Origin: JAJXXT01 sp963764465
GTDB taxonomy: Bacteria; Pseudomonadota; Alphaproteobacteria; Acetobacterales; Acetobacteraceae
DNA length: 64,000 bases
Reading direction: 5' to 3'
Assembly: GCA_963764465.1 (NCBI GenBank)
Contig: CAVXSO010000002.1
Coordinates: 434,001 to 498,000 of the forward strand
The notes under the pieces were generated by a model. It worked only from the letters and a program-made list of their open reading frames with translations, had not been told where the DNA came from and searched no databases. Positions 1 through 8,102 of this stretch are shown one piece after another (position 1 is the stretch's first letter; each line of letters opens with the position of its first letter). The position numbers and the translations under genes are program-made.

Positions 1-1
1 C

Positions 2-1057
2 GAACCGGCCGCACGTCAGCGCAGCCGTCCGCGGCTGCTCCGTTCGCTGCTGATGCTGGGCGGCATCGCCATCGTGCTGATCGGTTCCCTGACGTTCTGG
101 CTGCGCAGCGGGCGCTGGGTCTCGATCGACGATTCTTACGTGCGGGCCACCAAGCTGCTCGTCGCGACCGACGTCTCCGGCATTGTCGCGAGTGTCAACG
201 TGCACGAAGGCGAGCGCGTCACCAAGGGTCAGGTCCTGTTCCGGCTCGACCCACACGCCTTCCAGATCGCGCTCGATCACGCCAAGGCCGAGCTCGCGAC
301 CGCGCGGCTGACCATGGCCAGTGCCCAGCGCGATTACTATCGCATGCTCAAGGACGAGGCGGCGATGGCAGCCAACGTCGCTTCGGACCGCATCACGTTC
401 GACCGCACCGCGAAGCTGGTGGGCCGTGGCGATGTGGCCCGCTCCGACTACGACACCGCGCGTTACAAGCTTGAGGCGGACACCGCGACGCTCGCCTCGC
501 TCAAGGACCAGGCCGCCGTACAGCTCATCAAGCTCGGCGGCAGCCCGGATCTGCCGGTCGATGACAGGCCGGCCGTCGCCGCGGCGCAGGCGAACGTCGC
601 CGAGGCCCAGCGCCAGTACGACCACAGCATCGTGCGGGCGGCGTTCTCGGGCATCGTGACGCAGGTGTCCAACCTGGCGGTTGGTACCTATCTGCCGGCC
701 GCGACTGCGGCATTCGGGCTCGTTTCGGGCACCAACATCTGGGTCGAGGCCAACCCGAAGGAGACGGAACTGACCTGGGTAAAGCCGGGCGACCAGGTAG
801 ACGTAACGGTGGACACCTATCCCGGCCATGTCTGGAAGGGGGTGGTGCAGAGCGTGGCACCTGCCTCCGGCGCCGAGTTCTCCGTGCTGCCGGCGCAGAA
901 CGCATCCGGCAACTGGGTGAAGGTGGTGCAGCGCATCCCGTTGCGGGTCCAGCTCGATCCCACCCAAGACATGCCGGTGCTGCGGTCCGGCATGAGCGTC
1001 ACGGCGGATGTCGATACCGGACATGTACGCACACTCTCCGATCTCTGGCCCTGGTAG
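2..1057 (+). CDS. HlyD/EmrA-family membrane fusion (periplasmic adaptor) protein, 5' end outside window
   Basis: Periplasmic adaptor subunit of a tripartite drug-efflux pump. It would link an inner-membrane EmrB-type transporter to an outer-membrane channel. The frame stays open to the left edge, so the true start probably lies upstream; the first ATG inside is at 53. A single membrane segment follows (GGIAIVLIGSLTFWL). Next comes the biotinyl-lipoyl-like strand with DDSYVRA and GIVASVNVHEGERVTKGQ, a helical hairpin (about residues 80-210), then the second half-motif and beta-barrel. The permease gene starts 15 bp downstream, so the two are co-transcribed. The actual substrate is not visible from sequence. 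Confidence 0.9.
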   Translation, partial: EPAARQRSRPRLLRSLLMLGGIAIVLIGSLTFWLRSGRWVSIDDSYVRATKLLVATDVSGIVASVNVHEGERVTKGQVLFRLDPHAFQIALDHAKAELATARLTMASAQRDYYRMLKDEAAMAANVASDRITFDRTAKLVGRGDVARSDYDTARYKLEADTATLASLKDQAAVQLIKLGGSPDLPVDDRPAVAAAQANVAEAQRQYDHSIVRAAFSGIVTQVSNLAVGTYLPAATAAFGLVSGTNIWVEANPKETELTWVKPGDQVDVTVDTYPGHVWKGVVQSVAPASGAEFSVLPAQNASGNWVKVVQRIPLRVQLDPTQDMPVLRSGMSVTADVDTGHVRTLSDLWPW

Positions 1058-1072
1058 CCCCGCGGGCCGGGC

Positions 1073-2683
1073 ATGAATCCGCACTCGGCACCGCATCGCG
1101 GGCTCATCACGATCTGTCTGATGGCGGCGACGCTGATGCAGGCGCTGGATTCCACGATCGCGAACGTGGCGCTGCCCTACATGCAGGGTGCGCTCGCCGC
1201 GACTTCGGACCAGATTACCTGGGTGTTGACCTCCTACGTCGTTGCCGCCGCCATCATGACGGCACCGGTGGGGTGGATGGGGATGCGCTTCGGCCGCAAG
1301 CAGCTCTTCATCGTCTGCCTGGCGGGCTTCACGGTCGCGTCGATGCTCTGTGGTGCCGCGCAGTCGCTGCCGCAGATCGTGCTATTCCGTCTGATCCAGG
1401 GCAGTTTCGGTGCCGCGCTCGTGCCGCTGTCACAGGCAACCCTGCTCGACATCTATCCCGCCGAGCAGCGTGGCCAAGCGATGGCGATCTGGGGCATGGG
1501 CGTGATGGTGGGCCCGATCCTCGGGCCCACGCTCGGTGGCTATCTGACCGAATTCTACAACTGGCGCTGGGTGTTCTACGTCAATCTGCCGTTCGGCATC
1601 CTCGCGATTGCGGGGCTCGTGGTCTTCATGCCGCGTGGCGAGCCCAACACGGGCATGCGCTTCGACTGGACCGGATTCATGGCGCTGGCACTCGGCGTCG
1701 GCGCACTGCAGATGATGCTCGACCGCGGCGAAACAAAGGACTGGTTCGGCTCGCGCGAAATCATCGTCGAGGCGGTGCTCGCGGGCACCGGCTTCTACCT
1801 GTTCCTCGTCCACATCTTCACCGCCGAGAAGCCGTTCATCCCGCCGCGTATCTTTCGCAACGGCAATTATTCCTCGGCCTCCGGCCTGATGTTCTCGATC
1901 GGCGTGGTATTGCTCGCTTCCTCGGCGCTGCTTGCCCCGTACCTGCAGACCCTCGCGGGCTATCCGGTCGTGAGCGCTGGCTTGATCATGGCGCCGCGCG
2001 GCATCGGCACGATGATCGCGATGATGATGGTGGGCCGCCTGACGACGCGCGTTGATCCGCGCAAGCTGATGGGGTTCGGCGTCCTCGTGATGTGCTGGTC
2101 GTTCTGGCGCATGTCGACGTGGACGCCGGATGCGAGCGAGCAGGAGATCATCTTCACCATCGTGATCCAGGGCTTCGCGATGGGCTTTGTCTTCGTGCCG
2201 CTGCAGGTTGTGGCCTTCGCGACATTGGACCCTGCGTTGCGCGGCGACGGCACCGCCTTGCTCAGCCTGTTCCGCAATATCGGTTCGGCGATCGGCGTAT
2301 CCGTCACGGAACTGGTGCTGGCGCGTAACCAGCAGATCGTTCACTCGTCCCTCGCCGCCCTCATGACACCCTTCAACCGCATCCTCGGCGCTGGACCGAA
2401 TGCCGCCATGGCGCCGATCAAGCCGCTGGGTTCGGCGCTGTCGCTGCCACCGCTCGGCATCCAACCGACAACGGCGATACCCTATGGGGCGGCTGTATCG
2501 CCCAACAATCCGCTTGGCGCGGCGGTTCTCAATCAGATGATCAACTTCCAGGCCAGCGTCATCGGCTATATCGACGACTACAGGCTGATGTTCTGGACGT
2601 CGCTGCCTGCGGTGCTGCTCCTGTTCCTCATGCGCCGCCCCGGAATCGTCGCCAAGCCGTCGGCACACGAGGCAATGGAATAG
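1073..2683 (+). CDS. DHA2-family (EmrB/QacA) MFS drug transporter
   Basis: Proton-coupled inner-membrane exporter of 536 residues, the usual size for 14-helix DHA2 transporters. The loop 2-3 signature (GWMGMRFGRKQ) and the helix-5 antiporter motif C (GVMVGPILGPTLGG) are present. Near the N terminus, LDSTIANVALPYMQG is the conserved helix-1 region of EmrB. It works with the adaptor encoded just upstream. The C-terminal loop before the last helix is long, which is common in this family. It is related to, but clearly different from, the second transporter at 22.9-24.4 kb. Its substrate cannot be read from sequence. Confidence 0.93.
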   Translation: MNPHSAPHRGLITICLMAATLMQALDSTIANVALPYMQGALAATSDQITWVLTSYVVAAAIMTAPVGWMGMRFGRKQLFIVCLAGFTVASMLCGAAQSLPQIVLFRLIQGSFGAALVPLSQATLLDIYPAEQRGQAMAIWGMGVMVGPILGPTLGGYLTEFYNWRWVFYVNLPFGILAIAGLVVFMPRGEPNTGMRFDWTGFMALALGVGALQMMLDRGETKDWFGSREIIVEAVLAGTGFYLFLVHIFTAEKPFIPPRIFRNGNYSSASGLMFSIGVVLLASSALLAPYLQTLAGYPVVSAGLIMAPRGIGTMIAMMMVGRLTTRVDPRKLMGFGVLVMCWSFWRMSTWTPDASEQEIIFTIVIQGFAMGFVFVPLQVVAFATLDPALRGDGTALLSLFRNIGSAIGVSVTELVLARNQQIVHSSLAALMTPFNRILGAGPNAAMAPIKPLGSALSLPPLGIQPTTAIPYGAAVSPNNPLGAAVLNQMINFQASVIGYIDDYRLMFWTSLPAVLLLFLMRRPGIVAKPSAHEAME

Positions 2684-2701
2684 GTAACGGTAGACTCCGA
2701 C

Positions 2702-2953
2702 GTGCACCTGGCGATCCGACCCAACTGCGAGTGCTGCGGTCGTGACCTGCCGAACGGCGATCCCGCCGCGCGCATTTGCACCTTCGAATGCACGTTCTGC
2801 GCCGAGTGTTCCGGGACACGCTTCGGCGGGCGCTGCCCGAATTGCGGTGGCGACCTGGTGCTACGCCCGACACGCCCGGCCGCCATGCTGGAGCGCTTTC
2901 CCGTTTCGGCTGAGCGTGTGCGCAGGGCACACAAGGAGTGCGCGGGGACCTGA
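2702..2953 (+). CDS. DUF1272 small zinc-ribbon protein
   Basis: An 83-residue protein beginning with GTG, 18 bp after the transporter stop. It contains four cysteine pairs or half-pairs (CECCG, CTFEC, CAEC, CPNCGG), which suggests one or two structural zinc sites. Short proteins of this pattern form the DUF1272 family, whose function is unknown. The spacing suggests it belongs to the efflux operon, but nothing shows a functional link. The tail after the last cysteine pair is basic and helical (PAAMLERFPVSAERVRRAH). Confidence 0.8.
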   Translation: MHLAIRPNCECCGRDLPNGDPAARICTFECTFCAECSGTRFGGRCPNCGGDLVLRPTRPAAMLERFPVSAERVRRAHKECAGT

Positions 2954-2966
2954 TGCCCGCCCCCCG

Positions 2967-4169
2967 TTACCCGGTGGCCGACCCTAGCTCCTCGCGGACC
3001 AGCGCCACCCAGTAGGCGGAGCCGAGCGGGATGATCTCGTCGTTGAAATCATAGATCGGCGTGTGCAACGCGGCCCCTCTGGGGTCCACGCCATTGCCGA
3101 TGCGCATGAATGCCCCGCGGCAGCGCAACAGCATTTCCGCGAAATCCTCGCCGCCGGTGGAGGGCGTCACGTTGCCATCAACATTCTCCGCGCCAGCGAC
3201 CGCGGCGGCGGCGGCCATGGCCACCGGCACCGCTTCGTCGTGGTTGACGAGCGCGGTGCCACGACGCAGGTACGCTACCTCCGCCGAACAGCCCTGTGCC
3301 GCGGCGAGGCTCGCCGCCAATTCCTGCACCCGCCGCTCCAGCGTGTCGCGCACTGCTTCGGTATAGGAACGGGCCGTGCCTGCCACCGTCACCTCGGCCG
3401 GCATGACGTTCGGCGATTCCGCCGAGCCGCCACCAACATAGCCGACGCTGATCACGGCCTGCGCCGCGGAGGCGATGTTGCGGCTGACGATCGTCTGCAG
3501 GCCAAGCAGGAAATAACCCAACGCCACGGTCGCGTCCGTCGCCAGGTGCGGCGTCGAGCCGCCATGTCCGCCGGTGCCGCGGAACGTGACCGACCAGCGA
3601 TCGCCAGCCGCGAGCATCGGGCCGCGCCTGGTGGCGAACTGGCCCACCGGAACGCCGGGCGAATTGTGAAGGCCATAGACCGCGTCGCAAGGAAACCGCT
3701 CGAAGAGCCCGTCGGCGAGCATTGCCCTCGCGCCGCCGCGGCCTTCCTCGGCGGGCTGAAAGATGAAATGAACCGCGCCGCCGAAATCCGGATTCTCAGC
3801 CAGCGCGCGCGCCGCGCCGAGCAGCATCGTTGTGTGCCCGTCATGACCGCACGCATGCATCACGCCGGGATTTTGGGAGGCATGCGGCAGGCCCGTTTCC
3901 TCACGGATGGCGAGCGCATCCATGTCCGCGCGCAGGCCGATCGCACGCTGCCCCGGCCGCCGGCCGCGCAGCGTGCCGACCACGCCGGTCCTGCCCACGC
4001 CTTCCACCACGTCCACGCCCCATTCGCGCAACTTCGCGGCGACGAGGGCGGCGGTGCGCACCTCCTCCAGCCCCATCTCCGGGTGGGCGTGGATGTCGCG
4101 GCGGATCGCCGTCAGCTCGGGGTGAAAACGTGCGAGTCTTGCGCGGGCATCCTGCAGGAGATCGGTCAT
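2967..4169 (-). CDS. M20 family amidohydrolase / aminoacylase
   Basis: Cytosolic metal-dependent hydrolase of N-acyl amino acids or related amides, of the hippurate hydrolase/IAA-amino acid hydrolase type. The 400-residue length is typical. RADMDAL (about residue 80) and CGHDGHTTM (about 107) carry metal ligands. FQPAEEGRGG (about 138) holds the catalytic glutamate. A dimerisation lid domain occupies the middle, and the last ligand is in the C-terminal HTPIYDFND. The gene is convergent with the efflux operon and lies 22 bp downstream of the EF-G-like gene, so they probably share a transcript. The precise substrate is unknown. Confidence 0.9.
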   Translation of the reverse strand: MTDLLQDARARLARFHPELTAIRRDIHAHPEMGLEEVRTAALVAAKLREWGVDVVEGVGRTGVVGTLRGRRPGQRAIGLRADMDALAIREETGLPHASQNPGVMHACGHDGHTTMLLGAARALAENPDFGGAVHFIFQPAEEGRGGARAMLADGLFERFPCDAVYGLHNSPGVPVGQFATRRGPMLAAGDRWSVTFRGTGGHGGSTPHLATDATVALGYFLLGLQTIVSRNIASAAQAVISVGYVGGGSAESPNVMPAEVTVAGTARSYTEAVRDTLERRVQELAASLAAAQGCSAEVAYLRRGTALVNHDEAVPVAMAAAAAVAGAENVDGNVTPSTGGEDFAEMLLRCRGAFMRIGNGVDPRGAALHTPIYDFNDEIIPLGSAYWVALVREELGSATG

Positions 4170-4191
4170 GCGGCGAGGCTACGACGCATTC

Positions 4192-6156
4192 CTACGCGGC
4201 GCCACGCCTCGCCTCGACGCGTGTCTCCGCGAGGTGGTCGAAGCGGCGGGTGAAGGTGCCAAGCCCCATCGTCTGCGAGCGCAGCTCGATGATCATGTCG
4301 TGCAGCTCCGCCGCCGGCACCAGCGCCTCCACATCGTCCCAGCCTGGCCAGCCGACGCGTTCGGCGTAGCCCAGGATCTGCCCGCGCCGGCCCGTCAGCA
4401 GGCGCTGCGCGCGGGCGGTGTACTCGTTTGGCACGCTGATGGTGACGCGCTCGATCGGCTCCAGCAGCACCGGGTCGGCTTTTGCCAGGGCCTCCTGCAT
4501 CGCGATCCGCGTCGCCGTGCGGAAGGCCATGTCGGAACTGTCCACGCTGTGAAACTGCCCATCGTGCAGCGTCACCGCAATGTCCACCACCGGATAACCG
4601 AACGGTCCCTTGCGGGCGGCCTCCTCCGCCGCCTCGCCAACCGCGGGGATGAAGTTGCGCGGCACGGCACCGCCCACGATGCGATCGATGAACTCGAAGC
4701 CCGCCCCGCGCGGTCGCGGCGCGATCTCGATCTTCACGTCGGCGAACTGTCCGTGTCCGCCGGTCTGCCGCTTCAGCCTTCCGTGTTCGTGCACGCCACG
4801 GCGGATCGTTTCGCGATACGCGACCTGCGGCGTATGGCCCGTGACCTTGAGCCCGCCAATCCGGCCCAGACGCTCGATCGCGGCGTTGAGATGGATCTCG
4901 CCCTGGCCGTGCAGCACCGTCTCGCCGGCCTCCGTGTGCGTGAGCGTGAGCGACGGATCCTCTTCCAGCAGCTTCTGCAGCGTGCCCGAGAGTTTCACGT
5001 CGTCCTTGCGGTCCGTGGTCGCGATTGCGAGCGAAAAGACCGGGGCGGGTGGAACGGGGAAGGGCAGGGTTTCCGGGCCGTTGGTGCTGACGGTGGCACC
5101 CGTCGCCACGCTGTCGAGCCGACCGAGTGCGACCACCTCGCCCGCCTGCGCCTCCGTGGTTTTCGTGGGTTCGCCGGCGGGGAAGCGCTGGATGCCGCCG
5201 AGCCGGCTGGCCCCGAGCGTCACGCCGTCGCGCAGCGTCCCGCGCCAGACGCGCGCGAAGGAGAGCTTGCCGGCATGCCCCGCGTGCTGGGTGCGGAACA
5301 CCTGTGCGAGCACCGGGCCGGAGGCGGCGACGCCGAGCCGTTCCGCGGTTTCCTGCACGAAGGGCGCGTCGTGGCGAAGCTTTTTCCACAGGCGCCGGAC
5401 GCCGTGCATCTCCTGCGCCGCGCCCAGCAGCACTTCCACCACGTTGCCGGCGGCAAGGTCCTTGCGCAGGTCCGCGTAAAGCTCGGCGGGCGTCGGCTTG
5501 ACATCTTCCAGCACTTTTTCCAGCAGCGCGTCGTCGTGGTCCGCGAGAACCTCGACCAGCTTGTCGAGCGCCTCCTGCTCCGGCCCCTGCATGTCCGACG
5601 GCACGGCCATCATCTCCGACGCCTGTCCGCTGCGGTAGCGGTAGGCCCGCGCACTCACCAGGTCGACATAGCCGGTGACATGGCCGGCCTCCGCCATCGG
5701 CACCTGGCAGAGGGCGAGTGGCATGCGCGCCTGCGCCTGCAGCGCCGCCAGTGTCTCCGCGAGCCCACCCTCGAGCGTGTCGATCCTGTTGATCAGCACG
5801 AGGTGCGGAATGCGCCGCTCCGCGAGCTGGTGCAGGATCGGTGCCACGGTCAGCGCGCGGGCGGGCGCGGGATCGCAGACGACCACGGCAATGTCCGCCA
5901 CGCTCAGAGCCGCCGCGGTTTCGTGGGCAAACTCGACGGAGCCCGGGCAATCCAGGATCGCCCATTCGTCGCCGAGGAAACTGCCATGGCCGACGCGCGT
6001 TTCCGTCGTCGGCGGCCGGTTGCGTGGATCGGCGGGCTTGCGGGCGGGGGATCCGGCCGCCTCCAGCAGCGCCTCGAAAAGCGTGGACTTTCCGCTCCCC
6101 GACGGCCCCACCAGGGCGACCGTGCGTGGGCTTCTTGCGGCATTGTCTCCGGCCAT
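4192..6156 (-). CDS. EF-G-like translational GTPase paralogue with divergent G motifs
   Basis: A 654-residue protein with the EF-G domain order, including a domain-IV region (GGHGQFADVKIEIAPRPRG) and C-terminal domain V. It is shorter than canonical EF-G (about 690-700). The nucleotide-binding motifs differ from the true factor: the P-loop is GPSGSGKST (residues 17-25) rather than GHVDHGKTT, G3 is DCPG (69-72) rather than DTPG, and G4 is NRID (123-126) rather than NKxD. These alphaproteobacterial paralogues are usually annotated as elongation factor G, but a housekeeping translocation role is doubtful. Ribosome recycling or a stress role would be guesses. Confidence 0.85.
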   Translation of the reverse strand: MAGDNAARSPRTVALVGPSGSGKSTLFEALLEAAGSPARKPADPRNRPPTTETRVGHGSFLGDEWAILDCPGSVEFAHETAAALSVADIAVVVCDPAPARALTVAPILHQLAERRIPHLVLINRIDTLEGGLAETLAALQAQARMPLALCQVPMAEAGHVTGYVDLVSARAYRYRSGQASEMMAVPSDMQGPEQEALDKLVEVLADHDDALLEKVLEDVKPTPAELYADLRKDLAAGNVVEVLLGAAQEMHGVRRLWKKLRHDAPFVQETAERLGVAASGPVLAQVFRTQHAGHAGKLSFARVWRGTLRDGVTLGASRLGGIQRFPAGEPTKTTEAQAGEVVALGRLDSVATGATVSTNGPETLPFPVPPAPVFSLAIATTDRKDDVKLSGTLQKLLEEDPSLTLTHTEAGETVLHGQGEIHLNAAIERLGRIGGLKVTGHTPQVAYRETIRRGVHEHGRLKRQTGGHGQFADVKIEIAPRPRGAGFEFIDRIVGGAVPRNFIPAVGEAAEEAARKGPFGYPVVDIAVTLHDGQFHSVDSSDMAFRTATRIAMQEALAKADPVLLEPIERVTISVPNEYTARAQRLLTGRRGQILGYAERVGWPGWDDVEALVPAAELHDMIIELRSQTMGLGTFTRRFDHLAETRVEARRGAA

Positions 6157-6245
6157 GGCGTCCCTCCCGTTCGCGAGGGCGCCCGGGCGTGACGCCCTTC
6201 AAGGGGGAGCCTAGACCCGGAAACGGCCCAAGCGGGAGTCCCCCT

Positions 6246-6707
6246 TCAATCCGGCCGCGAGGATTCCATCGGCAGCGGGTCGAGCAGCATGTTAAGCCGG
6301 CCGGTGGCAAGCGAGGCAAACGCCGTCAGCAGGGCGTGCCGGCGCGGGGTGGGCAGCCTATGTTCCGGTGCGGCGCGCAGTTCCACCGCCTCGCCATCCG
6401 CGGCGATGATCAGGCCCGTGGTCTCGGGGATCAGCGCCTGGGGAAAATCCGTGTCCACGGCGAAGAACAGCCGGTCGCAATATTCGCGGTATTCCTCCCA
6501 TTTCCGGTCGCTTTCGTAGTCGGCGCGGCCGGACTTCACCTCGATGCAGACAAAACCGCGATCCGGCAGCAGGGCGAGGATGTCCGCGCGCCTTCCGTTC
6601 GGCAGCGGCACCTCGGCGAGCGGCGCCCAGCCTCGCGCGCGGCAGAGGCGCGCCGCTGCCCGGTGGATGACGCGGGTGCGTGCGGCCGCGTCCAGAGCCT
6701 CACTCAT
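6246..6707 (-). CDS. mmcB: MmcB family DNA repair protein
   Basis: A 153-residue protein of the MmcB family (DUF4388/PD-(D/E)XK-like), linked in Caulobacter to mitomycin C resistance within the SOS response (family knowledge). The nuclease-like core is visible as RADILALLPD followed by FVCIEVKSG, matching the D...ExK arrangement. Then come YESDRKWEEYREYCDR and the strand RLFFAVDTDFP. I chose the ATG at 6707 because its first bases overlap the stop of the upstream pterin dehydratase by 4 bp (ATGA), a sign of coupled translation. A longer frame continues upstream but is low-complexity and unlike the family. Confidence 0.88.
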   Translation of the reverse strand: MSEALDAAARTRVIHRAAARLCRARGWAPLAEVPLPNGRRADILALLPDRGFVCIEVKSGRADYESDRKWEEYREYCDRLFFAVDTDFPQALIPETTGLIIAADGEAVELRAAPEHRLPTPRRHALLTAFASLATGRLNMLLDPLPMESSRPD

Positions 6708-7018
6708 GCACCGGCGTCGCCCATTGGCGCGTTGCCGACCAGCCGGTCGATCGCCAGAGCCAGATCGAGGTCGCGCTGTGACAGCGCTCCGGCGTCGTGC
6801 GTGGACAGCACGATGTCCACGCGGTTGTAGACATTCGACCACTCAGGGTGATGATCATGCTTCTCGGCAAGCAGGGCCACGCGGGTCATGAAGGCGAAGG
6901 CTGCGGAAAAATCGGCGAAGCGGAAGGAGCGTGCGATGGCGTCGCGCCCTTCCACCAGTTCCCATGCCGGCGGAATCTGCTTGCGCTGTGCCTTGGTGAG
7001 TTTCGGTATCCTGGCCAC
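6704..7018 (-). CDS. 4a-hydroxytetrahydrobiopterin dehydratase (PCD/PhhB)
   Basis: A 104-residue protein that dehydrates 4a-hydroxytetrahydropterin, recycling pterin cofactor after aromatic hydroxylation. The family signature HDHHPEWSNVYNRVDI with the catalytic histidines is intact, and STHDAGALSQRD closes the domain. The start is a GTG at 7018 (MARIPKLTKAQRK), which gives the normal family length. The frame further upstream is Pro/Arg-rich non-homologous sequence. No phenylalanine hydroxylase gene is present in the window. It overlaps mmcB by 4 bp. The two genes share a transcript, but I see no obvious shared pathway. Confidence 0.9.
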   Translation of the reverse strand: MARIPKLTKAQRKQIPPAWELVEGRDAIARSFRFADFSAAFAFMTRVALLAEKHDHHPEWSNVYNRVDIVLSTHDAGALSQRDLDLALAIDRLVGNAPMGDAGA

Positions 7019-7056
7019 GGTCTGTCTTCCTTGATGGTGGTGAGCGGGGGTCGGCG

Positions 7057-7449
7057 ATGAAGGGCACGCTGGCGCCGGATGCCGAGGCGATCGCCGCCAT
7101 GGCCGAGCGGGCGCTGGCGGCAATCCCCGAACAGCTGCGCCGCCATGTGCGCGGGGTTGCCATCATGGTCGATGAGCTTGCCGATGACGAGACTCTCGAC
7201 GAGCTCGGCATCGAGAGCCCCTACGACCTTACCGGCCTTTACGACGGCGTGCCGCTCGGCGAGAAGGATTCCGGCGCCACGCCGCGAGGGCCGGACACGA
7301 TCCATCTCTACCGCCAGGCGATCCTGCTGGAATGGATCGAGACCGGCGAGACGCTGGAGCGGCTGGTGCGCAACGTGCTGATCCACGAAATCGCGCATCA
7401 TTTCGGCTTCAGCGACGCCGCGATCGCGCGCCTGGAACGGGAAGGGTGA
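7057..7449 (+). CDS. Zincin-like metallopeptidase family protein
   Basis: A 130-residue protein of the small zincin family (DUF1025-like). The C-terminal active-site motif HEIAHHFGFSD supplies two histidines, the glutamate and a downstream aspartate. Upstream are the family strands GVAIMVDELADDE and GLYDGVPLGEKDS, then DTIHLYRQAIL. There is no signal peptide, so it is probably cytosolic. The natural substrate of this family is unknown. The 3' end overlaps the convergent uracil-DNA glycosylase gene by 41 bp. The divergent pterin dehydratase begins 38 bp away, so the two promoters share a very short spacer. Confidence 0.85.
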   Translation: MKGTLAPDAEAIAAMAERALAAIPEQLRRHVRGVAIMVDELADDETLDELGIESPYDLTGLYDGVPLGEKDSGATPRGPDTIHLYRQAILLEWIETGETLERLVRNVLIHEIAHHFGFSDAAIARLEREG

Positions 7450-8062
7450 GTTCCGCCACACGCGCGCGCAGCACCGGCAACAACTCGCTGCCGAACCATG
7501 GGTTGCCCCGCTCCCACGCCATGGTGCGCCAGGACGGGTGCGGCAACGGCAGGAAGCGCGGCAGGTGCTGGCGGAACGCGCGGACATGCGTGCCAACCGA
7601 ACCCGGACCGAGGTAGCGCCCCTGGGCGTAGGAGCCGACGAGCAGGATCGTCTCCAGTGCCGGCATCCGTTCCAGCAGCCGTGGATGCCAGGTCGGCGCG
7701 CAGACGGGGCGTGGCGGCGCGTCGCCCCCCTGGGGCAGGCGGCCCGGATAGCACAGCCCCATCGGCACGATGGCGATGCGCGCGGTGTCGTAGAAGACGT
7801 CGGAGCCGATCCCCATCCATTCGCGCAGCCGCGCGCCGGAAGCGTCGTCCCAGGGAATGCCGCTCGCGTGCACCTTCGTCCCCGGCGCCTGGCCGACGAC
7901 GAGCAGCCTCGCCGTCGCCGAGACGCGCAGAACCGGCCGCGGGCCGAGCGGCAGGTCGGCGCAGAGGTGGCAGGCACGCGCCGCCGCAACCACACCGTCC
8001 AGAATTGGGTCGTCTGGACGGGCATTGTCCAGGCATGCAGCTCCACGGGTTGAGCGGGCCAT
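7409..8062 (-). CDS. Uracil-DNA glycosylase superfamily protein (Fe-S type)
   Basis: A 217-residue base-excision-repair glycosylase. VVGQAPGTKVHASGIPW is motif 1 with the DNA- and base-contacting loop, and LPHPSWRT is the C-terminal HPS motif. Four cysteines occur in the order CHLC near the N terminus, then C (GLCYPGR) and C (RPVCAP). This resembles the 4Fe-4S-binding arrangement of family 4-type enzymes and suggests a cluster. The start at 8062 (MARSTRGAACLD) was preferred to longer reading-frame extensions, which run antisense through the next gene. The tail overlaps the convergent zincin gene. Confidence 0.85.
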   Translation of the reverse strand: MARSTRGAACLDNARPDDPILDGVVAAARACHLCADLPLGPRPVLRVSATARLLVVGQAPGTKVHASGIPWDDASGARLREWMGIGSDVFYDTARIAIVPMGLCYPGRLPQGGDAPPRPVCAPTWHPRLLERMPALETILLVGSYAQGRYLGPGSVGTHVRAFRQHLPRFLPLPHPSWRTMAWERGNPWFGSELLPVLRARVAELTLPVPGARSRRR

Positions 8063-8102
8063 GCGCCGGTCATAGCCTGTCCGCGACACCTTGGAGAGAC
8101 GT

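Noticed and set aside
1430..2707. A 425-codon antisense frame over the first MFS gene
   Set aside because: It is composed of Arg/His-rich low-complexity sequence typical of antisense shadow frames, and the sense strand has clear MFS motifs.
4166..6319. A long alternative frame over the EF-G-like gene
   Set aside because: It is Arg/Gly/Ala-rich without conserved motifs. The frame starting at 6156 carries P-loop and EF-G domains.
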